Source: Methylocapsa aurea
GTDB lineage: Bacteria > Pseudomonadota > Alphaproteobacteria > Rhizobiales > Beijerinckiaceae
DNA: 64,000 bases
Reading direction: 5' to 3'
NCBI RefSeq assembly: GCF_000746085.1
Contig: NZ_JQKO01000010.1
Span: forward strand, 124,001 to 188,000
The number at the start of each line of letters is the position of its first letter. Position 1 is the stretch's first letter. This document shows, piece by piece, positions 27,599 to 37,177 of the stretch. The notes under the pieces are model-generated. The model did no database searches. It was not told the DNA's origin and saw only the letters and a list, made by a program, of their open reading frames with translations. The position numbers and the translations under genes are program-made.

Positions 27599-27785
27599 CG
27601 AAACCTCAAACATGCGGAGCGCGAACGCTCGCGAAGAAAGCCGTTGCGGGCGATCATAGAACCTGCGCGCTTGCCGCGCAAAGTCGGCGCGGGCAGGCGG
27701 GGCGCTAGGCTCCGCAAGATGCGCCGCCATGCTCTGTTAGATAAGCCGTGCGCTGTTAGATAAAAGTCATAAGGGAAGTGAAAGA

Positions 27786-28331
27786 ATGGCTGGAAGCATC
27801 GCGAAGTTTCTTTGGGTTGGGGCCGCCCTCCTCGCATCGGCTCTGCCGGCCGGGGCGCATGGACCGACCCGGCAGAAGATAACCGAGAAGGTCGAGATCA
27901 ATGCCGCGCCGGCGAAGGTTTGGGCGATCATCGCCGATTTCCACGATATGAGCTGGCTTCCCGGCGTCGCCAAGACCACTGGCGAAGGCGGCAACCAGCC
28001 GGACGTCGCCAAACGCCAGATCACGCTCGACAGCGGCGCGACGATTGACGAAAACCTCTATAAATATGACGCGGCCGAGATGAGCTATTCCTATCGCATC
28101 GACAAGGTCGACGTGAAGGTTTTGCCGGTCAATAATTATTCCGCGACGATTATCGTCCTCCCGGCCGAAGGCGGCAAAAGCACGGTCGAATGGCGCGGCG
28201 CTTTCTATCGCGGCTATCCCAATAATGATCCGCCGCCGGAATTGAGCGACGAGGCGGCGCTGAAGGCCGTGGGCGATCTGTATAAATCGGGCCTGGCAAA
28301 TCTGAAGAAGAAGGCCGAGGCAGCCAAATGA
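27786..28331 (+). CDS. MxaD-like periplasmic SRPBCC protein
   Basis: A 181-residue exported protein: signal peptide MAGSIAKFLWVGAALLASALPAGAHG, then a START/SRPBCC fold (KVEINAAPAKVWAIIADFHDMSWLPGVAKT, ENLYKYDAAEMSYSYRIDK, STVEWRGAFYRGYPNNDPPP). The early motif and periplasmic location resemble MxaD, which assists electron transfer from methanol dehydrogenase to cytochrome c in methylotrophs. A good ribosome binding site (GGGAAG) precedes the ATG. The beta-propeller gene follows at once. No dehydrogenase gene is in the window, so the partner is inferred. Confidence 0.8.
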   Translation: MAGSIAKFLWVGAALLASALPAGAHGPTRQKITEKVEINAAPAKVWAIIADFHDMSWLPGVAKTTGEGGNQPDVAKRQITLDSGATIDENLYKYDAAEMSYSYRIDKVDVKVLPVNNYSATIIVLPAEGGKSTVEWRGAFYRGYPNNDPPPELSDEAALKAVGDLYKSGLANLKKKAEAAK

Positions 28332-28341
28332 GGCGCCCAAG

Positions 28342-29310
28342 TTGAGACGCTTGATGAGCCGGGCAGGGCAATTGAAACTCATTGCCAGCTTGGGCGCCGT
28401 GCTGCTTTGCGGCGCGGCGGCGGCGGACGAAGCCTTCATTCCCGAACAAACCGGCGACGAGGTCAGCGTGCTCGACCTTGCCGCGAAAGCGGTCGTGGCG
28501 CGGATCAGGGTCGACGGCAAGCCGGCCGGAATCGCTATGGCGCGCGATGGGCGGACCGCCTATGTCACGAGCACCGAAGGCAAATATGTCTCGGTCATCG
28601 ACGCGGCGACGCGCAAGGTTTCGGCGCGGATCATGATGCCGGACACGCCGCTCGGCATCGCCGCCGACCCGGCGGGTCGTTTTCTCTATGTCGCCGGCTT
28701 CTATCTGCCGCGCCTTTATAAGATCGATCTGGCGGCGGGCGCCGTCGTCGGCTCCGTGACCGTCGGCGCATCGCCCTCCGGCGTTGCGCTGACCCCGGAT
28801 GGCGCTCTGATTGTGACCGCCGATCGCGGCGACGATCAAATCTCGATCATCGACGCCGCGAGCTTTGCCATTCTCGGCGCCGTCAAGGTCGGCGCGCATC
28901 CGTTCGGGATCACCATCGATCCGCGCGGCGAGCGCGCCTATACCGCGAATGTCGAAGGCGATAGCGTCTCGGTGGTCGATCTTGCCGCGCGCAAGCTGAT
29001 TGGCGCGGCGTCGGTGGGCAAGCGGCCCTATGCCGTGGCGCTGGCCAAGGGGCGCGGCTTCACTTCCGACCAATATGGCGGGACGGTCTCGATTTTCGAT
29101 CTCGCCACATTGCAGCCTTTGATGCGAATCGCGGTTGGGGAATATCCGGAAGGCATCGAGACCAGCGCCGATGGCGGCAGCGTCTATGTGACAAACTGGT
29201 TCTCGAACGAGGTTTGGGCGATCGACGCCGACGCGCTGAAAGTGACGGCGAAAATGCCGGTCGGCGACGGCCCCCGCGCGTTTGGGACGTTTTTGCGCCA
29301 GACGCATTGA
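28342..29310 (+). CDS. YVTN-family beta-propeller exported protein
   Basis: A 322-residue (or 318) periplasmic beta-propeller with a signal peptide (LKLIASLGAVLLCGAAAADE) and about seven YVTN-type repeats such as MARDGRTAYVTSTEGKYVSVIDAATRKV, DPRGERAYTANVEGDSVSVVDLAARKL and SADGGSVYVTNWFSNEVWAID. Similar propellers are encoded next to PQQ-dependent alcohol dehydrogenases. The start is TTG 28342 or ATG 28354. Only ten bases separate it from the MxaD-like gene, so they form an operon. Confidence 0.85.
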   Translation: MRRLMSRAGQLKLIASLGAVLLCGAAAADEAFIPEQTGDEVSVLDLAAKAVVARIRVDGKPAGIAMARDGRTAYVTSTEGKYVSVIDAATRKVSARIMMPDTPLGIAADPAGRFLYVAGFYLPRLYKIDLAAGAVVGSVTVGASPSGVALTPDGALIVTADRGDDQISIIDAASFAILGAVKVGAHPFGITIDPRGERAYTANVEGDSVSVVDLAARKLIGAASVGKRPYAVALAKGRGFTSDQYGGTVSIFDLATLQPLMRIAVGEYPEGIETSADGGSVYVTNWFSNEVWAIDADALKVTAKMPVGDGPRAFGTFLRQTH

Positions 29311-29335
29311 GTTATTTACGGACTCATCGTCACTT

Positions 29336-29950
29336 TTAGCCGTAGGTATTGCGACCGGGCGAACCCTTCTGACAAAAAAAGACGATCAGCGCGACCCAGC
29401 CAGCGATGGGAATCAGAATAATCAAGAGCCACCATCCGGATCTGTCGGTGTCGTGCAGACGCCGAATCGAGACCGCAAGGTTCGGCAATAAAAGGCCAAG
29501 GGTGACGATTGAAAAAATGGGCTGAATTTGGGAGTGCGCTCCAAAAGACGAGATGTCGATCACTGAAGCGGCAATACTGGTAAGAATTCCGAATAGGTAA
29601 AACCACCAGTACTCGGGGCGGTTCGCGCGGCCAGAGAAGGTGGCGTATTTCGCGAAGCAGGAGCTGATGGCTTGGCTGAAGGTCGTCACCGGGGCATCGC
29701 GGCTCGCGATCGCGCCTTGCGGAAACGTCTGCGCGAATCCGAGCGGAGGGGGTTGGAGCGGACTGATTCCGAGGAGTAACGCAAGTTCGGTTCGGCCGAG
29801 GGGCTCCCAATTCGTCAGCTTCTGCGACCAGACGAGGGTATTCGCATTGATTGCGCCGGCTGACGCGAGAGCGGTTAGCTGTTCGACCGAGAAGGGACCC
29901 TTCTGTTCACTTCCTATCGCATAGTGCCACATGTTGGGCGATTCGATCAT
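29336..29950 (-). CDS. GYF_2 plus DUF805 membrane protein
   Basis: About 204 residues. The N-terminal GYF_2-type domain (WHYAIGSEQKGPFSVEQLTALASAGAINANTLVW, ~7-40) is a small protein-interaction module. A proline-rich linker leads to a DUF805 domain (CFAKYATFSGRANRPEYWWFYLFGIL, RRLHDTDRSGWWLLIILIP) with about four membrane helices. The AGGA nine bases before the ATG at 29950 favours that start over 29959. The function of DUF805 proteins is unknown. It is convergent with the propeller gene. Confidence 0.85.
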   Translation of the reverse strand: MIESPNMWHYAIGSEQKGPFSVEQLTALASAGAINANTLVWSQKLTNWEPLGRTELALLLGISPLQPPPLGFAQTFPQGAIASRDAPVTTFSQAISSCFAKYATFSGRANRPEYWWFYLFGILTSIAASVIDISSFGAHSQIQPIFSIVTLGLLLPNLAVSIRRLHDTDRSGWWLLIILIPIAGWVALIVFFCQKGSPGRNTYG

Positions 29951-29970
29951 AGCCGCCATTCCTGCAAGTT

Positions 29971-30074
29971 AGAGCATTTTCGAGCGAAGTGGATGCCGGT
30001 TCGCGTTAAGAAAATGCGACAAAACAAAGAGCTAGAGCTGCTTTCTGATTTCGCGGAGACTGAAAGCGCTCTAG
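29971..30074 (+). repeat. Composite intergenic repeat, family C (copy 2)
   Basis: Runs from AGAGCATTTTCGAGCG through GATGCCGGTTCGCGTTAAGA and AAATGCGACAAAACAAAGAG to TGAAAGCGCTCTAG. The ends AGAGC..GCTCT are complementary. The inverted copy at 36632-36780 shares the GATGCCGG(T/C)TCGC(G/A)TTAAG core and the terminal GAAAGCGCTCT. Confidence 0.8.
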
Positions 30075-30198
30075 AACTAAAGCGCGCGTGCAAGATGGTC
30101 TCGCACATCGCATTTCAGTTGCAGACGCCGCAATATATTTAAACCTATAGAACTCCATTAAAATGTATCATCGATTTAAAAGCAGCATCTCGATGGGC

Positions 30199-31524
30199 TC
30201 AAAGCTGAACGGAGGGTGAGCGCAAAATATTCTTACGCACATAGAAGGCCGCGCCAAGATTCAGGGCGCCGAGAGCGCCGAGAAGGAGCGATTCCGAGGC
30301 TCCAATGGCGTCGCTCTGCAGCGCGGCGGTGAGCAGCACGCCAAAAACGATAAAACTGGAATTGAGAATATTCACGCCGCCGACGATCCTGGCGCGCATG
30401 TCCTTAGCCGCATCGGCCTGGATGGCGGTGAACAAGGGCACGACGAAAAGCCCGCCGGCGCAGGCGAGGCCCACGACATCGCAGGCGATTCGGATGCCGG
30501 TGGCGGAGCTTAAGAATTCAGCAAGCCCGACTTCAACCCTCGCCACGGGAAGGCTCCAGGTCGCGACCCCAAGATCGATCAGGAAAACCGCCATGCCGAG
30601 GGCCGCGTAGGGAACGAGCGTCAAGGAAATGCGGCCGCGCGCGATAACCGCCGCCGCGATCGACCCGATCCCGATCCCCAGCGCAAAAAGAGCGCTGATC
30701 GCCGTCTCGACAATAATGCCGCCGCCGGTCTTGTCGCGGATGACGACGGGGATCAGCGAAAGAGCGATCGCGCCGGTCATCCAGAACCAGGAGACCGCGA
30801 TGCTTCGCGTCCAAAGATTTCGTTCCTGCCGGACTTCGCGCAGAAGGCCGCGCGTCGAGGCGAACACATTGGGATTGATGCGCAAATGCGGCGCGGCGCG
30901 TCCGCTGAGCGGTACGAAGAGACTTGCGCCCCAGCAGGCGAGGGCGATGAGCATCAGTTGCAGGACGGTTCCTTCGGGCGAGCGCCCGACGGCGGAAAGG
31001 CCTCCGGCGATCAGTCCCAGGAAGATGGCGATGAAAGTCGCGGCTTCGACCAGCGCATTGCCGGCGAGCAGCTCATGCCTCCTGAGAAGATCGGGCAGAA
31101 TGCCATATTTGACCGGGCCGAACAGGGCCGAGATCACGCCGAGCCCGAACAGGGCGGCATAGAGCAGCGGCAAGGAGGTCAGCCATAGGCCCAAGGCGGC
31201 AATGACCTGCACCCAAATCTCGGCGAATTTCAGCCGCCGCCCGAGCCGCGATTTGTCCTGCGCATCCGCCATTTCGCCGCCAAGGCCGGAGAGGAGCAGC
31301 GATGGCGCCATGAAAATGCCGACCGCCAGCGTGATCAGCGGGCCGGCGTCTTTTTCGCCAAGCCTGAAGAGGATCAGCATGGCGAGCATGTTGCGAACGA
31401 AATTATCGTTGAACACGGAAAAGAATTGGCACCAGAACAAAGGCGCGAATCGGCGCGTCCGCAACAGGCCGGCCAGCATGGGCCTTGGCGCGGAGAGGAC
31501 GGAATGATCGCTGTCGCGGCTCAT
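30199..31524 (-). CDS. MFS transporter, LplT (lysophospholipid transporter)-like
   Basis: A 441-residue, ~12-helix inner-membrane protein. FFSVFNDNFVRNMLAMLILF at the start and GVISALFGPVKYGILPDLL in helix 4 are characteristic of the LplT/Aas branch, which flips lysophospholipids inward for re-acylation. No acyltransferase/acyl-ACP synthetase gene is next to it, unlike the E. coli lplT-aas pair, and the protein is not fused to one. Its start overlaps the stop of the CDF gene (ATGA). Confidence 0.85.
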   Translation of the reverse strand: MSRDSDHSVLSAPRPMLAGLLRTRRFAPLFWCQFFSVFNDNFVRNMLAMLILFRLGEKDAGPLITLAVGIFMAPSLLLSGLGGEMADAQDKSRLGRRLKFAEIWVQVIAALGLWLTSLPLLYAALFGLGVISALFGPVKYGILPDLLRRHELLAGNALVEAATFIAIFLGLIAGGLSAVGRSPEGTVLQLMLIALACWGASLFVPLSGRAAPHLRINPNVFASTRGLLREVRQERNLWTRSIAVSWFWMTGAIALSLIPVVIRDKTGGGIIVETAISALFALGIGIGSIAAAVIARGRISLTLVPYAALGMAVFLIDLGVATWSLPVARVEVGLAEFLSSATGIRIACDVVGLACAGGLFVVPLFTAIQADAAKDMRARIVGGVNILNSSFIVFGVLLTAALQSDAIGASESLLLGALGALNLGAAFYVRKNILRSPSVQL

Positions 31525-32927
31525 GGGCGCGGCTCGGCGTGCCCGACGATCCGGACGATCTCGGCGAAGTCGCCGCGCACCTTGCGCTCCAATTCATCGA
31601 CATGATCATGAACTGCGTCGACGCGAAGATCAGGATCGACGCAGCAATGGTAATTGACGACCAGGCCAGCCGGCGTTCTTCGCACTCGGACATTGTGGAT
31701 GTCGCGGATCGGCCCCGCTTCCAGCGCTCTTTGCGCAAGGGCGGCGGCGATATCGGCGCATGTCTCGGGGGAAGCATCCTGGCCTTGCATCTGACGCGGC
31801 TCCTGGGGCTCGATGTGGGTCTCGACTTCGATGTCGGGGCCAAGTTCCTGCCGGATCTGCAGCTCCAGCCCTGACGCGATCTCATGCGCATTGCCATGCG
31901 TCATGCGGCCGTCGAGTTCGACGTCGAAACTGATCGAGGTCCGGCCGTCGATTTCCTGCAGGGTCACGTGATGAACTGGAACATGGCGCTTGCCCGCGAT
32001 CAAGGCGACGCGTTCGAGAATCGTCTCGTTGTCGAGGGCGACGGGATGGGCGGCGACCGTGAGGGCGACTTCCGGATGCCGCGCGGCGATGGCCGCCGCG
32101 ACATTCGCCTTGATGGCGGCGACCTTCTCAAGCGGCAAGGTCCGCGAAACCATGATCGAAATATCGCCGACCACCTCGGCGCCGGCTGGCCTCAGCCGCG
32201 CCGTCGTGACGTCGATCACGCCAGGAACCGATTGCGCGATGGAGGTAATCGCCTCGGTAAGGCCCTTTGGCGCCGCATCGAGCAAAGTGTCGACAGTGCG
32301 CCGGCCAATCTGGAAGCCGGCGACGGCGATGAACCCCGCCACTCCCAGCGCCGCGGCGGCGTCCCCCTCCGGATAGCCATAATGCGCCGCGGTCAGCCCG
32401 ACGAGCGCCAGGGCCGAACTGACGATGTCGCTCGAAAAATGAAGCGCGTCGGCGCCGAGGGCCTCGCTGCGCGTCTCCTTGGCGATCCGTTTGAGGGAGC
32501 GCCAACGGAAAAAATCCACAATCATCGAGATGATCAGAACCCCGAAGGTGAGGGGTCCGGCCTCGATCGCGGCGTCGTGGCCGGCGAGGCGCTTGACCGC
32601 TTCAAACAGAATATAGGCGGCCATTGCGAAGAGGACCCCGGTCTCGACCAGGGCCGCCAGCGATTCCACCTTGCCGTGTCCAAATTGATGATCCGCATCG
32701 GCCGGCTTATTCGCGATTCGTATCGCGAAATAGGTCAAGACCGTCGTCGCGATATCGGCCATATTATTGCCAGCTTCAGACAGGACCGCCAAGGAGCCGG
32801 AAGCAAGGCCGGCGATGAGTTTGGCCAAGGTCATGAGGGTGCTGACCGCGATCGAGGCGATCGCCGCTCGCTCCTTGCGCCGATTGGCGTCGGTCATCGG
32901 CTTTTCCAGCTTTGTCGGCGGCCCCAT
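31521..32927 (-). CDS. Cation diffusion facilitator (metal efflux) with extended C-terminus
   Basis: Exports divalent metals by proton antiport. The membrane part (~20-220) has GNNMADIATTVLTYFAIRIANKPADADHQFGHGKVESLAAL, with the DxxxD/HxxxD-type metal-site helices, and ALGADALHFSSDIVSSALALVGL. The protein has 468 residues against ~300 in the family. The extra length is explained by what look like three successive cytoplasmic dimerisation-type units: GVIDVTTARLRPAGAEVVGD, PVHHVTLQEIDGRTSISFDV and PIRDIHNVRVRRTPAGLVVN, each starting with the (V/I)xxVxxxRxR-like strand. Metal specificity is not clear. Confidence 0.9.
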   Translation of the reverse strand: MGPPTKLEKPMTDANRRKERAAIASIAVSTLMTLAKLIAGLASGSLAVLSEAGNNMADIATTVLTYFAIRIANKPADADHQFGHGKVESLAALVETGVLFAMAAYILFEAVKRLAGHDAAIEAGPLTFGVLIISMIVDFFRWRSLKRIAKETRSEALGADALHFSSDIVSSALALVGLTAAHYGYPEGDAAAALGVAGFIAVAGFQIGRRTVDTLLDAAPKGLTEAITSIAQSVPGVIDVTTARLRPAGAEVVGDISIMVSRTLPLEKVAAIKANVAAAIAARHPEVALTVAAHPVALDNETILERVALIAGKRHVPVHHVTLQEIDGRTSISFDVELDGRMTHGNAHEIASGLELQIRQELGPDIEVETHIEPQEPRQMQGQDASPETCADIAAALAQRALEAGPIRDIHNVRVRRTPAGLVVNYHCCVDPDLRVDAVHDHVDELERKVRGDFAEIVRIVGHAEPRP

Positions 32928-33087
32928 TGGCTCATATGCTTAAATCCCAGTGCGGCGGCCGAGGTCGGTCGCCGGATGCGCCAGAGGCCTGCAAGACGCG
33001 GCAAGACCCGCCGTCCATGCTATATTATATCCAAATCGAATGCGCCGCCGGTTGCGGGACGGGGCGAAATCGGCAGAGGAATCGAAC

Positions 33088-33528
33088 ATGGAATATCTGC
33101 ATACGATGGTCCGCGTCGCCGATCTCGGGCAATCGCTTGAATTTTACGCCGATAAACTCGGCCTGATCGAGGTCAGACGGATCGAAAACGAAACCGGTCG
33201 CTATACCCTAGTCTATCTTGCCGCCCCCGGCGACGTCGACCGCGCCATCAAATTCAAAACGCCGCTGATCGAGCTGACCTATAATTGGGACGAAGAGACG
33301 TATAAGAGCGGCCGGAACTTCGGTCATATCGCCTTTGGCGTCGAGGATATTTACGCAACCTGCGACAGGCTCATGAAGGCCGGCGTCACCATCGCCCGCC
33401 CGCCGCGCGATGGCGCTATGGCGTTCATCCGCTCGCCCGACAATATTTCCATCGAGCTTTTGCAGAAGGGCCCGCCGCTGCCAAGGCAAGAGCCCTGGGC
33501 TTCCATGCCCAGCACCGGGGTGTGGTAG
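33088..33528 (+). CDS. gloA: Glyoxalase I family protein
   Basis: A 146-residue protein that would isomerise the methylglyoxal-glutathione adduct to lactoylglutathione. [26 protein letters not shown] gives the first metal ligand (His5), then [30 protein letters not shown] (Glu and His ligands) and [11 protein letters not shown] (final Glu). The ATG at 33088 follows GAGGA and yields the family length. The following otsB starts a few bases after its stop. Confidence 0.93.
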   Translation: MEYLHTMVRVADLGQSLEFYADKLGLIEVRRIENETGRYTLVYLAAPGDVDRAIKFKTPLIELTYNWDEETYKSGRNFGHIAFGVEDIYATCDRLMKAGVTIARPPRDGAMAFIRSPDNISIELLQKGPPLPRQEPWASMPSTGVW

Positions 33529-33532
33529 CAAT

Positions 33533-34300
33533 TTGCCCCCCGTTTCCGAGATCTTGCCGCCTGGCGGTTTGGCGCAATTGGCGCCGGTCGCCTCGAGCGC
33601 CTATTTCCTCGATGTCGATGGGACGCTTCTTGCGATCAGGCCGCGGCCCGAGGATGTCGTCGCCGATGCGTCCCTGCTTGGCCTGCTGGCGGGGCTCTCG
33701 GACGCGGCCGGCGGCGCGCTGGCGCTGGTCAGCGGTCGCAAGATCGACGATATCGACCGCATTTTCGCGCCGGCGGTCTTTTGCGCCGCCGGGCTGCATG
33801 GCGCGGAAATCCGGTTTCCGGATGGATCGCGCATCTTGGCGCAAAGCGGCGTCATGGACATCGCCCGGCCGAAACTCCTTGCATTCGTCGCGCGGCATCA
33901 GGGTTTGCGGCTTGAGGATAAGGGCGCGACGCTCGCCGTTCATTTCAGGCAAAGGCCGGACCTTGGACCCGAAGTCTTGGCCGCGCTGATGGGCGTTGCG
34001 CGAGGGGATGTTGCGGGCGATCTCGCCGTGCAGGAGGGCAAGATGGTCGCCGAACTCAAGCGGGCCGGCCACCACAAGGGAACCGCCATTGCAGCCTTGC
34101 TGAAGGCGGCGCCCCATGCTGGGCGGCAGCCGGTCTTCATCGGCGACGATCTGACCGACGAAAGCGGCTTTAGCTTCGTTAATGCGCTCGGCGGGATTTC
34201 GATCCGCATCGGCCCGGCCGAGGAGCCAAGCGCGGCGCGGCATCGTTTGAGCGATCCGGACGAATTAAGGCGGGAGCTCCGTTCGCTGCTTGGGGGATGA
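33533..34300 (+). CDS. otsB: Trehalose-6-phosphate phosphatase
   Basis: Removes phosphate from trehalose-6-phosphate, giving the osmolyte trehalose. HAD-fold motifs: DVDGTLLAI (nucleophile Asp), [23 protein letters not shown], and [18 protein letters not shown] near the end. The best start is TTG at 33533, just after GGGGTGTGG; the longer frame (from 33410) overlaps the glyoxalase gene. No otsA synthase gene is in the window. The 3' end overlaps the mutase gene on the other strand by 36 bases. Confidence 0.92.
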   Translation: MPPVSEILPPGGLAQLAPVASSAYFLDVDGTLLAIRPRPEDVVADASLLGLLAGLSDAAGGALALVSGRKIDDIDRIFAPAVFCAAGLHGAEIRFPDGSRILAQSGVMDIARPKLLAFVARHQGLRLEDKGATLAVHFRQRPDLGPEVLAALMGVARGDVAGDLAVQEGKMVAELKRAGHHKGTAIAALLKAAPHAGRQPVFIGDDLTDESGFSFVNALGGISIRIGPAEEPSAARHRLSDPDELRRELRSLLGG

Positions 34301-36481
34301 GACGGGGGCGTCTCGCGGGCATCGCGCCGCCGCATCCTTCTGGCGATAGCCGAGCCTTCCGTTCAAAAGCTCGATCAGACGCGCCGCCGCTTCCGGGATC
34401 ACCGTTCCCGGCGGAAAAATCGCAGCGGCGCCGGCCTCCGCCAGGGCGTCGAAATCCTGCGGCGGGATGACCCCGCCGACCACGATCATAATGTCAGGCC
34501 GGCCTTCCCGCTCAAGCGCGGCCCGCAATTGCGGGATGAGCGTCAGATGCCCGGCGGCGAGCGAGGAGACGCCAAGGATATGGACATTGGCCTCGACCGC
34601 CTGGCGCGCGGCCTCCTCGGGCGTCGAAAAAAGCGGCCCGATCTCGACCGCGAAGCCGAAATCGCTCAGCGCCGACGCGACCACTTTCTGGCCGCGATCA
34701 TGCCCATCCTGGCCGATTTTAGCGACGAGAATGCGGGGGCGTCGGCCATCGTTCTCGGCAAAATCCGCCACCAGGCGCTTTATATAGGCGATGGTGGCGG
34801 AGCCAACGCCGGCTTCCGCCGCATAGACGCCGGAAATGGCCTGGATCTCCGCGCGATGGCGGCCAAACACTTTTTCAAGCGCGAAGGAGATTTCGCCGAC
34901 CGTCGCCTTGGCCCGCGCAGCCTCGATCGCGAGCGCCAGGAGATTGGCGCTCGTTTTCGCTCCCTGCGTCAAAGCGTCTAGCTTTTCTGCGACAAGGGCT
35001 GGCTCGCGCCCGGCTTTCAGCCGTTCGAGCTTGGCGATCTGCCGGGTGCGAACGGCGGCCGCGTCGACCTTCAAGATCGCGACCTCGGTTTCGCTCTGGG
35101 GCCTATAGGCGTTGACCCCGATCACGGTTTGAGCCCCGCTGTCGATGCGCGCCTGCGTCCTGGCGGCTGCCTCCTCGATGCGCCGTTTCGGGAGGCCGGC
35201 CTCGATCGCCTTGGCCATGCCGCCGAGGGCTTCGATCTCATCGAGATGCGTTGCGACGCGCGCGGCGAGCTCGGCGGTGAGCCGCTCGACGTAAAACGAG
35301 CCGCCCCAGGGATCGATGATGCGGGTCGTTCCGCTTTCCTGCTGCAGGAACAGCTGGGTGTTGCGCGCGACGCGGGCCGAAAATTCGGAAGGCAGCGCAA
35401 GCGCCTCGTCGAACGCATTGGTGTGCAGCGATTGCGTATGGCCCTGCGTCGCCGCCATGGCCTCGATCTGCGTGCGGATGATGTTGTTGAACGGGTCTTG
35501 CGCGGTCAGCGACCAGCCCGAGGTTTGCGCATGGGTGCGCAGCGCCAGGGACTTTTCGTTGGCCGGATTGAATCCCTTCACGAGCTTCGCCCAGAGGAGG
35601 CGGGCGGCGCGCAGTTTTGCGATTTCCATGAAGAAATTCATCGAGGTCGCAAAGAAAAACGAAAGGCGGGGCGCAAATTGATCGATATCGAGACCGGCCT
35701 TCAGCCCGGCGCGAATGTATTCGAGGCCGTCGGCCAGCGTATAGGCGAGTTCGAGGTCGGCGCTCGCCCCAGCTTCTTGCATATGATAGCCGGAGATCGA
35801 GATTGAATTGAACTTCGGCATGTTTTGCGCGGTAAACGCAAAAATATCGGAGGTGATGCGCAAGGACGCAGCGGGTGGATAGATATAGGTGTTGCGCACC
35901 ATGAATTCTTTTAAGATATCGTTTTGGATCGTGCCGGCAAGCTTGCCCAGCGGCGCGCCCTGTTCCTCCGCCGCGACGATATAGAGCGCGAGGATCGGCA
36001 GCACGGCGCCGTTCATCGTCATCGAGACCGACATTTCATCCAGCGGAATGCCTGAAAAAAGCATCCGCATGTCGTCGATGGAATCGATCGCGACGCCGGC
36101 CATCCCGACATCGGCGGCGACGCGCGGATGATCGGAATCATAGCCCCTGTGGGTGGGAAGATCGAAAGCCACGGAGAGGCCTTTTTGCCCAGCGGCTAGG
36201 TTGCGGCGGTAAAAGGCATTCGACTCCTCGGGCGTCGAGAAGCCGGCATATTGGCGGATCGTCCAGGGCCGCAGCGCGTACATCAGAGGGTAGGGGCCGC
36301 GGAGATAGGGCGGCAACCCCGGAAATGTATCGAGCCAGTCGATCCCTTCGAGGTCAGCCGAATGGTAGATTGGCTTGACCACGACGCCTTCGGGCGTCGC
36401 CCAATCTTCGCCCGCGAGTTGGTCTGATGGACCTGCGGCGGGCGCGAAACTCAAGTCCGAAAAATCAGGAATGCGGCTCAC
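34265..36481 (-). CDS. mcmA: Methylmalonyl-CoA mutase, large (catalytic) subunit
   Basis: An adenosylcobalamin enzyme that interconverts methylmalonyl-CoA and succinyl-CoA. In serine-cycle methylotrophs it closes the ethylmalonyl-CoA pathway. A 738-residue protein: substrate barrel with [29 protein letters not shown] near 75-110 and [27 protein letters not shown] near 365, then the B12 domain with [20 protein letters not shown] (~590-610, His ligand in DxHxxG) and [13 protein letters not shown]. The start is GTG at 36481 with a strong GGGAGGA site. The small-subunit gene lies upstream but is separated by another gene. Confidence 0.96.
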   Translation of the reverse strand: MSRIPDFSDLSFAPAAGPSDQLAGEDWATPEGVVVKPIYHSADLEGIDWLDTFPGLPPYLRGPYPLMYALRPWTIRQYAGFSTPEESNAFYRRNLAAGQKGLSVAFDLPTHRGYDSDHPRVAADVGMAGVAIDSIDDMRMLFSGIPLDEMSVSMTMNGAVLPILALYIVAAEEQGAPLGKLAGTIQNDILKEFMVRNTYIYPPAASLRITSDIFAFTAQNMPKFNSISISGYHMQEAGASADLELAYTLADGLEYIRAGLKAGLDIDQFAPRLSFFFATSMNFFMEIAKLRAARLLWAKLVKGFNPANEKSLALRTHAQTSGWSLTAQDPFNNIIRTQIEAMAATQGHTQSLHTNAFDEALALPSEFSARVARNTQLFLQQESGTTRIIDPWGGSFYVERLTAELAARVATHLDEIEALGGMAKAIEAGLPKRRIEEAAARTQARIDSGAQTVIGVNAYRPQSETEVAILKVDAAAVRTRQIAKLERLKAGREPALVAEKLDALTQGAKTSANLLALAIEAARAKATVGEISFALEKVFGRHRAEIQAISGVYAAEAGVGSATIAYIKRLVADFAENDGRRPRILVAKIGQDGHDRGQKVVASALSDFGFAVEIGPLFSTPEEAARQAVEANVHILGVSSLAAGHLTLIPQLRAALEREGRPDIMIVVGGVIPPQDFDALAEAGAAAIFPPGTVIPEAAARLIELLNGRLGYRQKDAAARCPRDAPVSSPKQRTELPP

Positions 36482-36775
36482 AAGGCGTCCTCCCGGCTGG
36501 GCAAGACCGTGGATCAGCCAAATGATAGAGCGTTGCGCCGAATATGGCCATTGCGCTTGTCGGGACCGCGCCTTCTACGCGAAGACGCCGCTCCCGGCGC
36601 GCGCCGCTAGACTTTGTGATGGCGCGATTGTCCAGAGCGCTTTCGGATTTTCGAGAATCAAAAAGCAGCTCTCATTGTTTACTTTATCGCATTTTCTTAA
36701 TGCGAGCCGGCATCTACTGTCGTTCTATTTGACGAATGATGCATCCAAAAAGTCGGCAACTTTTGGCGTCACGCT
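36482..36775. other. Intergenic region upstream of mcmA
   Basis: Mostly occupied by the family C repeat at 36632-36780. The 150 bases next to mcmA contain no supported gene; a promoter for mcmA may lie here, because the repeat would otherwise separate it from the upstream operon. Confidence 0.4.
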
Positions 36776-36780
36776 CTAGC
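36632..36780 (-). repeat. Composite intergenic repeat, family C (copy 3, inverted)
   Basis: Runs CCAGAGCGCTTTCGGATTTTC, AAGCAGCTCTCATTGTTTAC, CGCATTTTCTTAATGCGAGC, CGGCATC and ends ACGCTCTAGC. Read on the minus strand it aligns with 29971-30074 and has about 40 extra bases at one end, including AAAAGTTGCCGACTTTTTGG, an inverted repeat like that in family A. Its edge supplies the TAG stop codon of the neighbouring exported-protein gene. Confidence 0.8.
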
Positions 36781-37177
36781 TTTGCCGAGCGGCGCGCCAC
36801 GATCCGCCACATTGCATGGTCGGAGACGACCAGGTGCCGGAGCCTGAGCTGCCTTTGACCTTTCCGGCGACATGGGCGACGTTATTGTCGCGGCGAAACG
36901 CCAGGGAGACAACGCCGCGCTGGTCGATCTGACCGGAGGCCTGCATGATCGCGTCGCCAGCCGAACTGACGCGGCCGCCGGAGACGGCGATTGTCCAATG
37001 ATAGGATCTGTCGCATGCGCCTTGCTCGGTGACGATTTCGACGGCATAGACGCCATCGTGATTTTCCACGGCGGCGGACCTGATCTTATTCTCCGCGCTC
37101 GCCATAAGAATCGCGGACAAGAGACTGGCGGCGGCGAGCGCGGCGGTGAAAAGATGTGAATAACGAACAGGGCTCAT
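36776..37177 (-). CDS. Small exported protein, unknown function
   Basis: A 133-residue protein with a signal peptide (LFTAALAAASLLSAILMASAENK). The mature part has two or three cysteines (GACDRSYHW, MQCGGSW) and the pattern YAVEIVTEQGACDRSYHWTI, GRVSSAGDAIMQASGQID, GSSGSGTWSS, suggesting a small beta-rich secreted domain. The ATG at 37177 follows GGGAGAAA at good spacing; the longer frame from 37312 puts 45 residues before the signal. It sits between the two mutase genes. I cannot assign a function. Confidence 0.75.
   Translation of the reverse strand: MSPVRYSHLFTAALAAASLLSAILMASAENKIRSAAVENHDGVYAVEIVTEQGACDRSYHWTIAVSGGRVSSAGDAIMQASGQIDQRGVVSLAFRRDNNVAHVAGKVKGSSGSGTWSSPTMQCGGSWRAARQS

Noticed and set aside
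25244-27763. An 839-codon plus-strand frame opposite pepN
   Set aside because: Antisense of a complete M1 aminopeptidase; arginine/glycine-rich translation with no domain.
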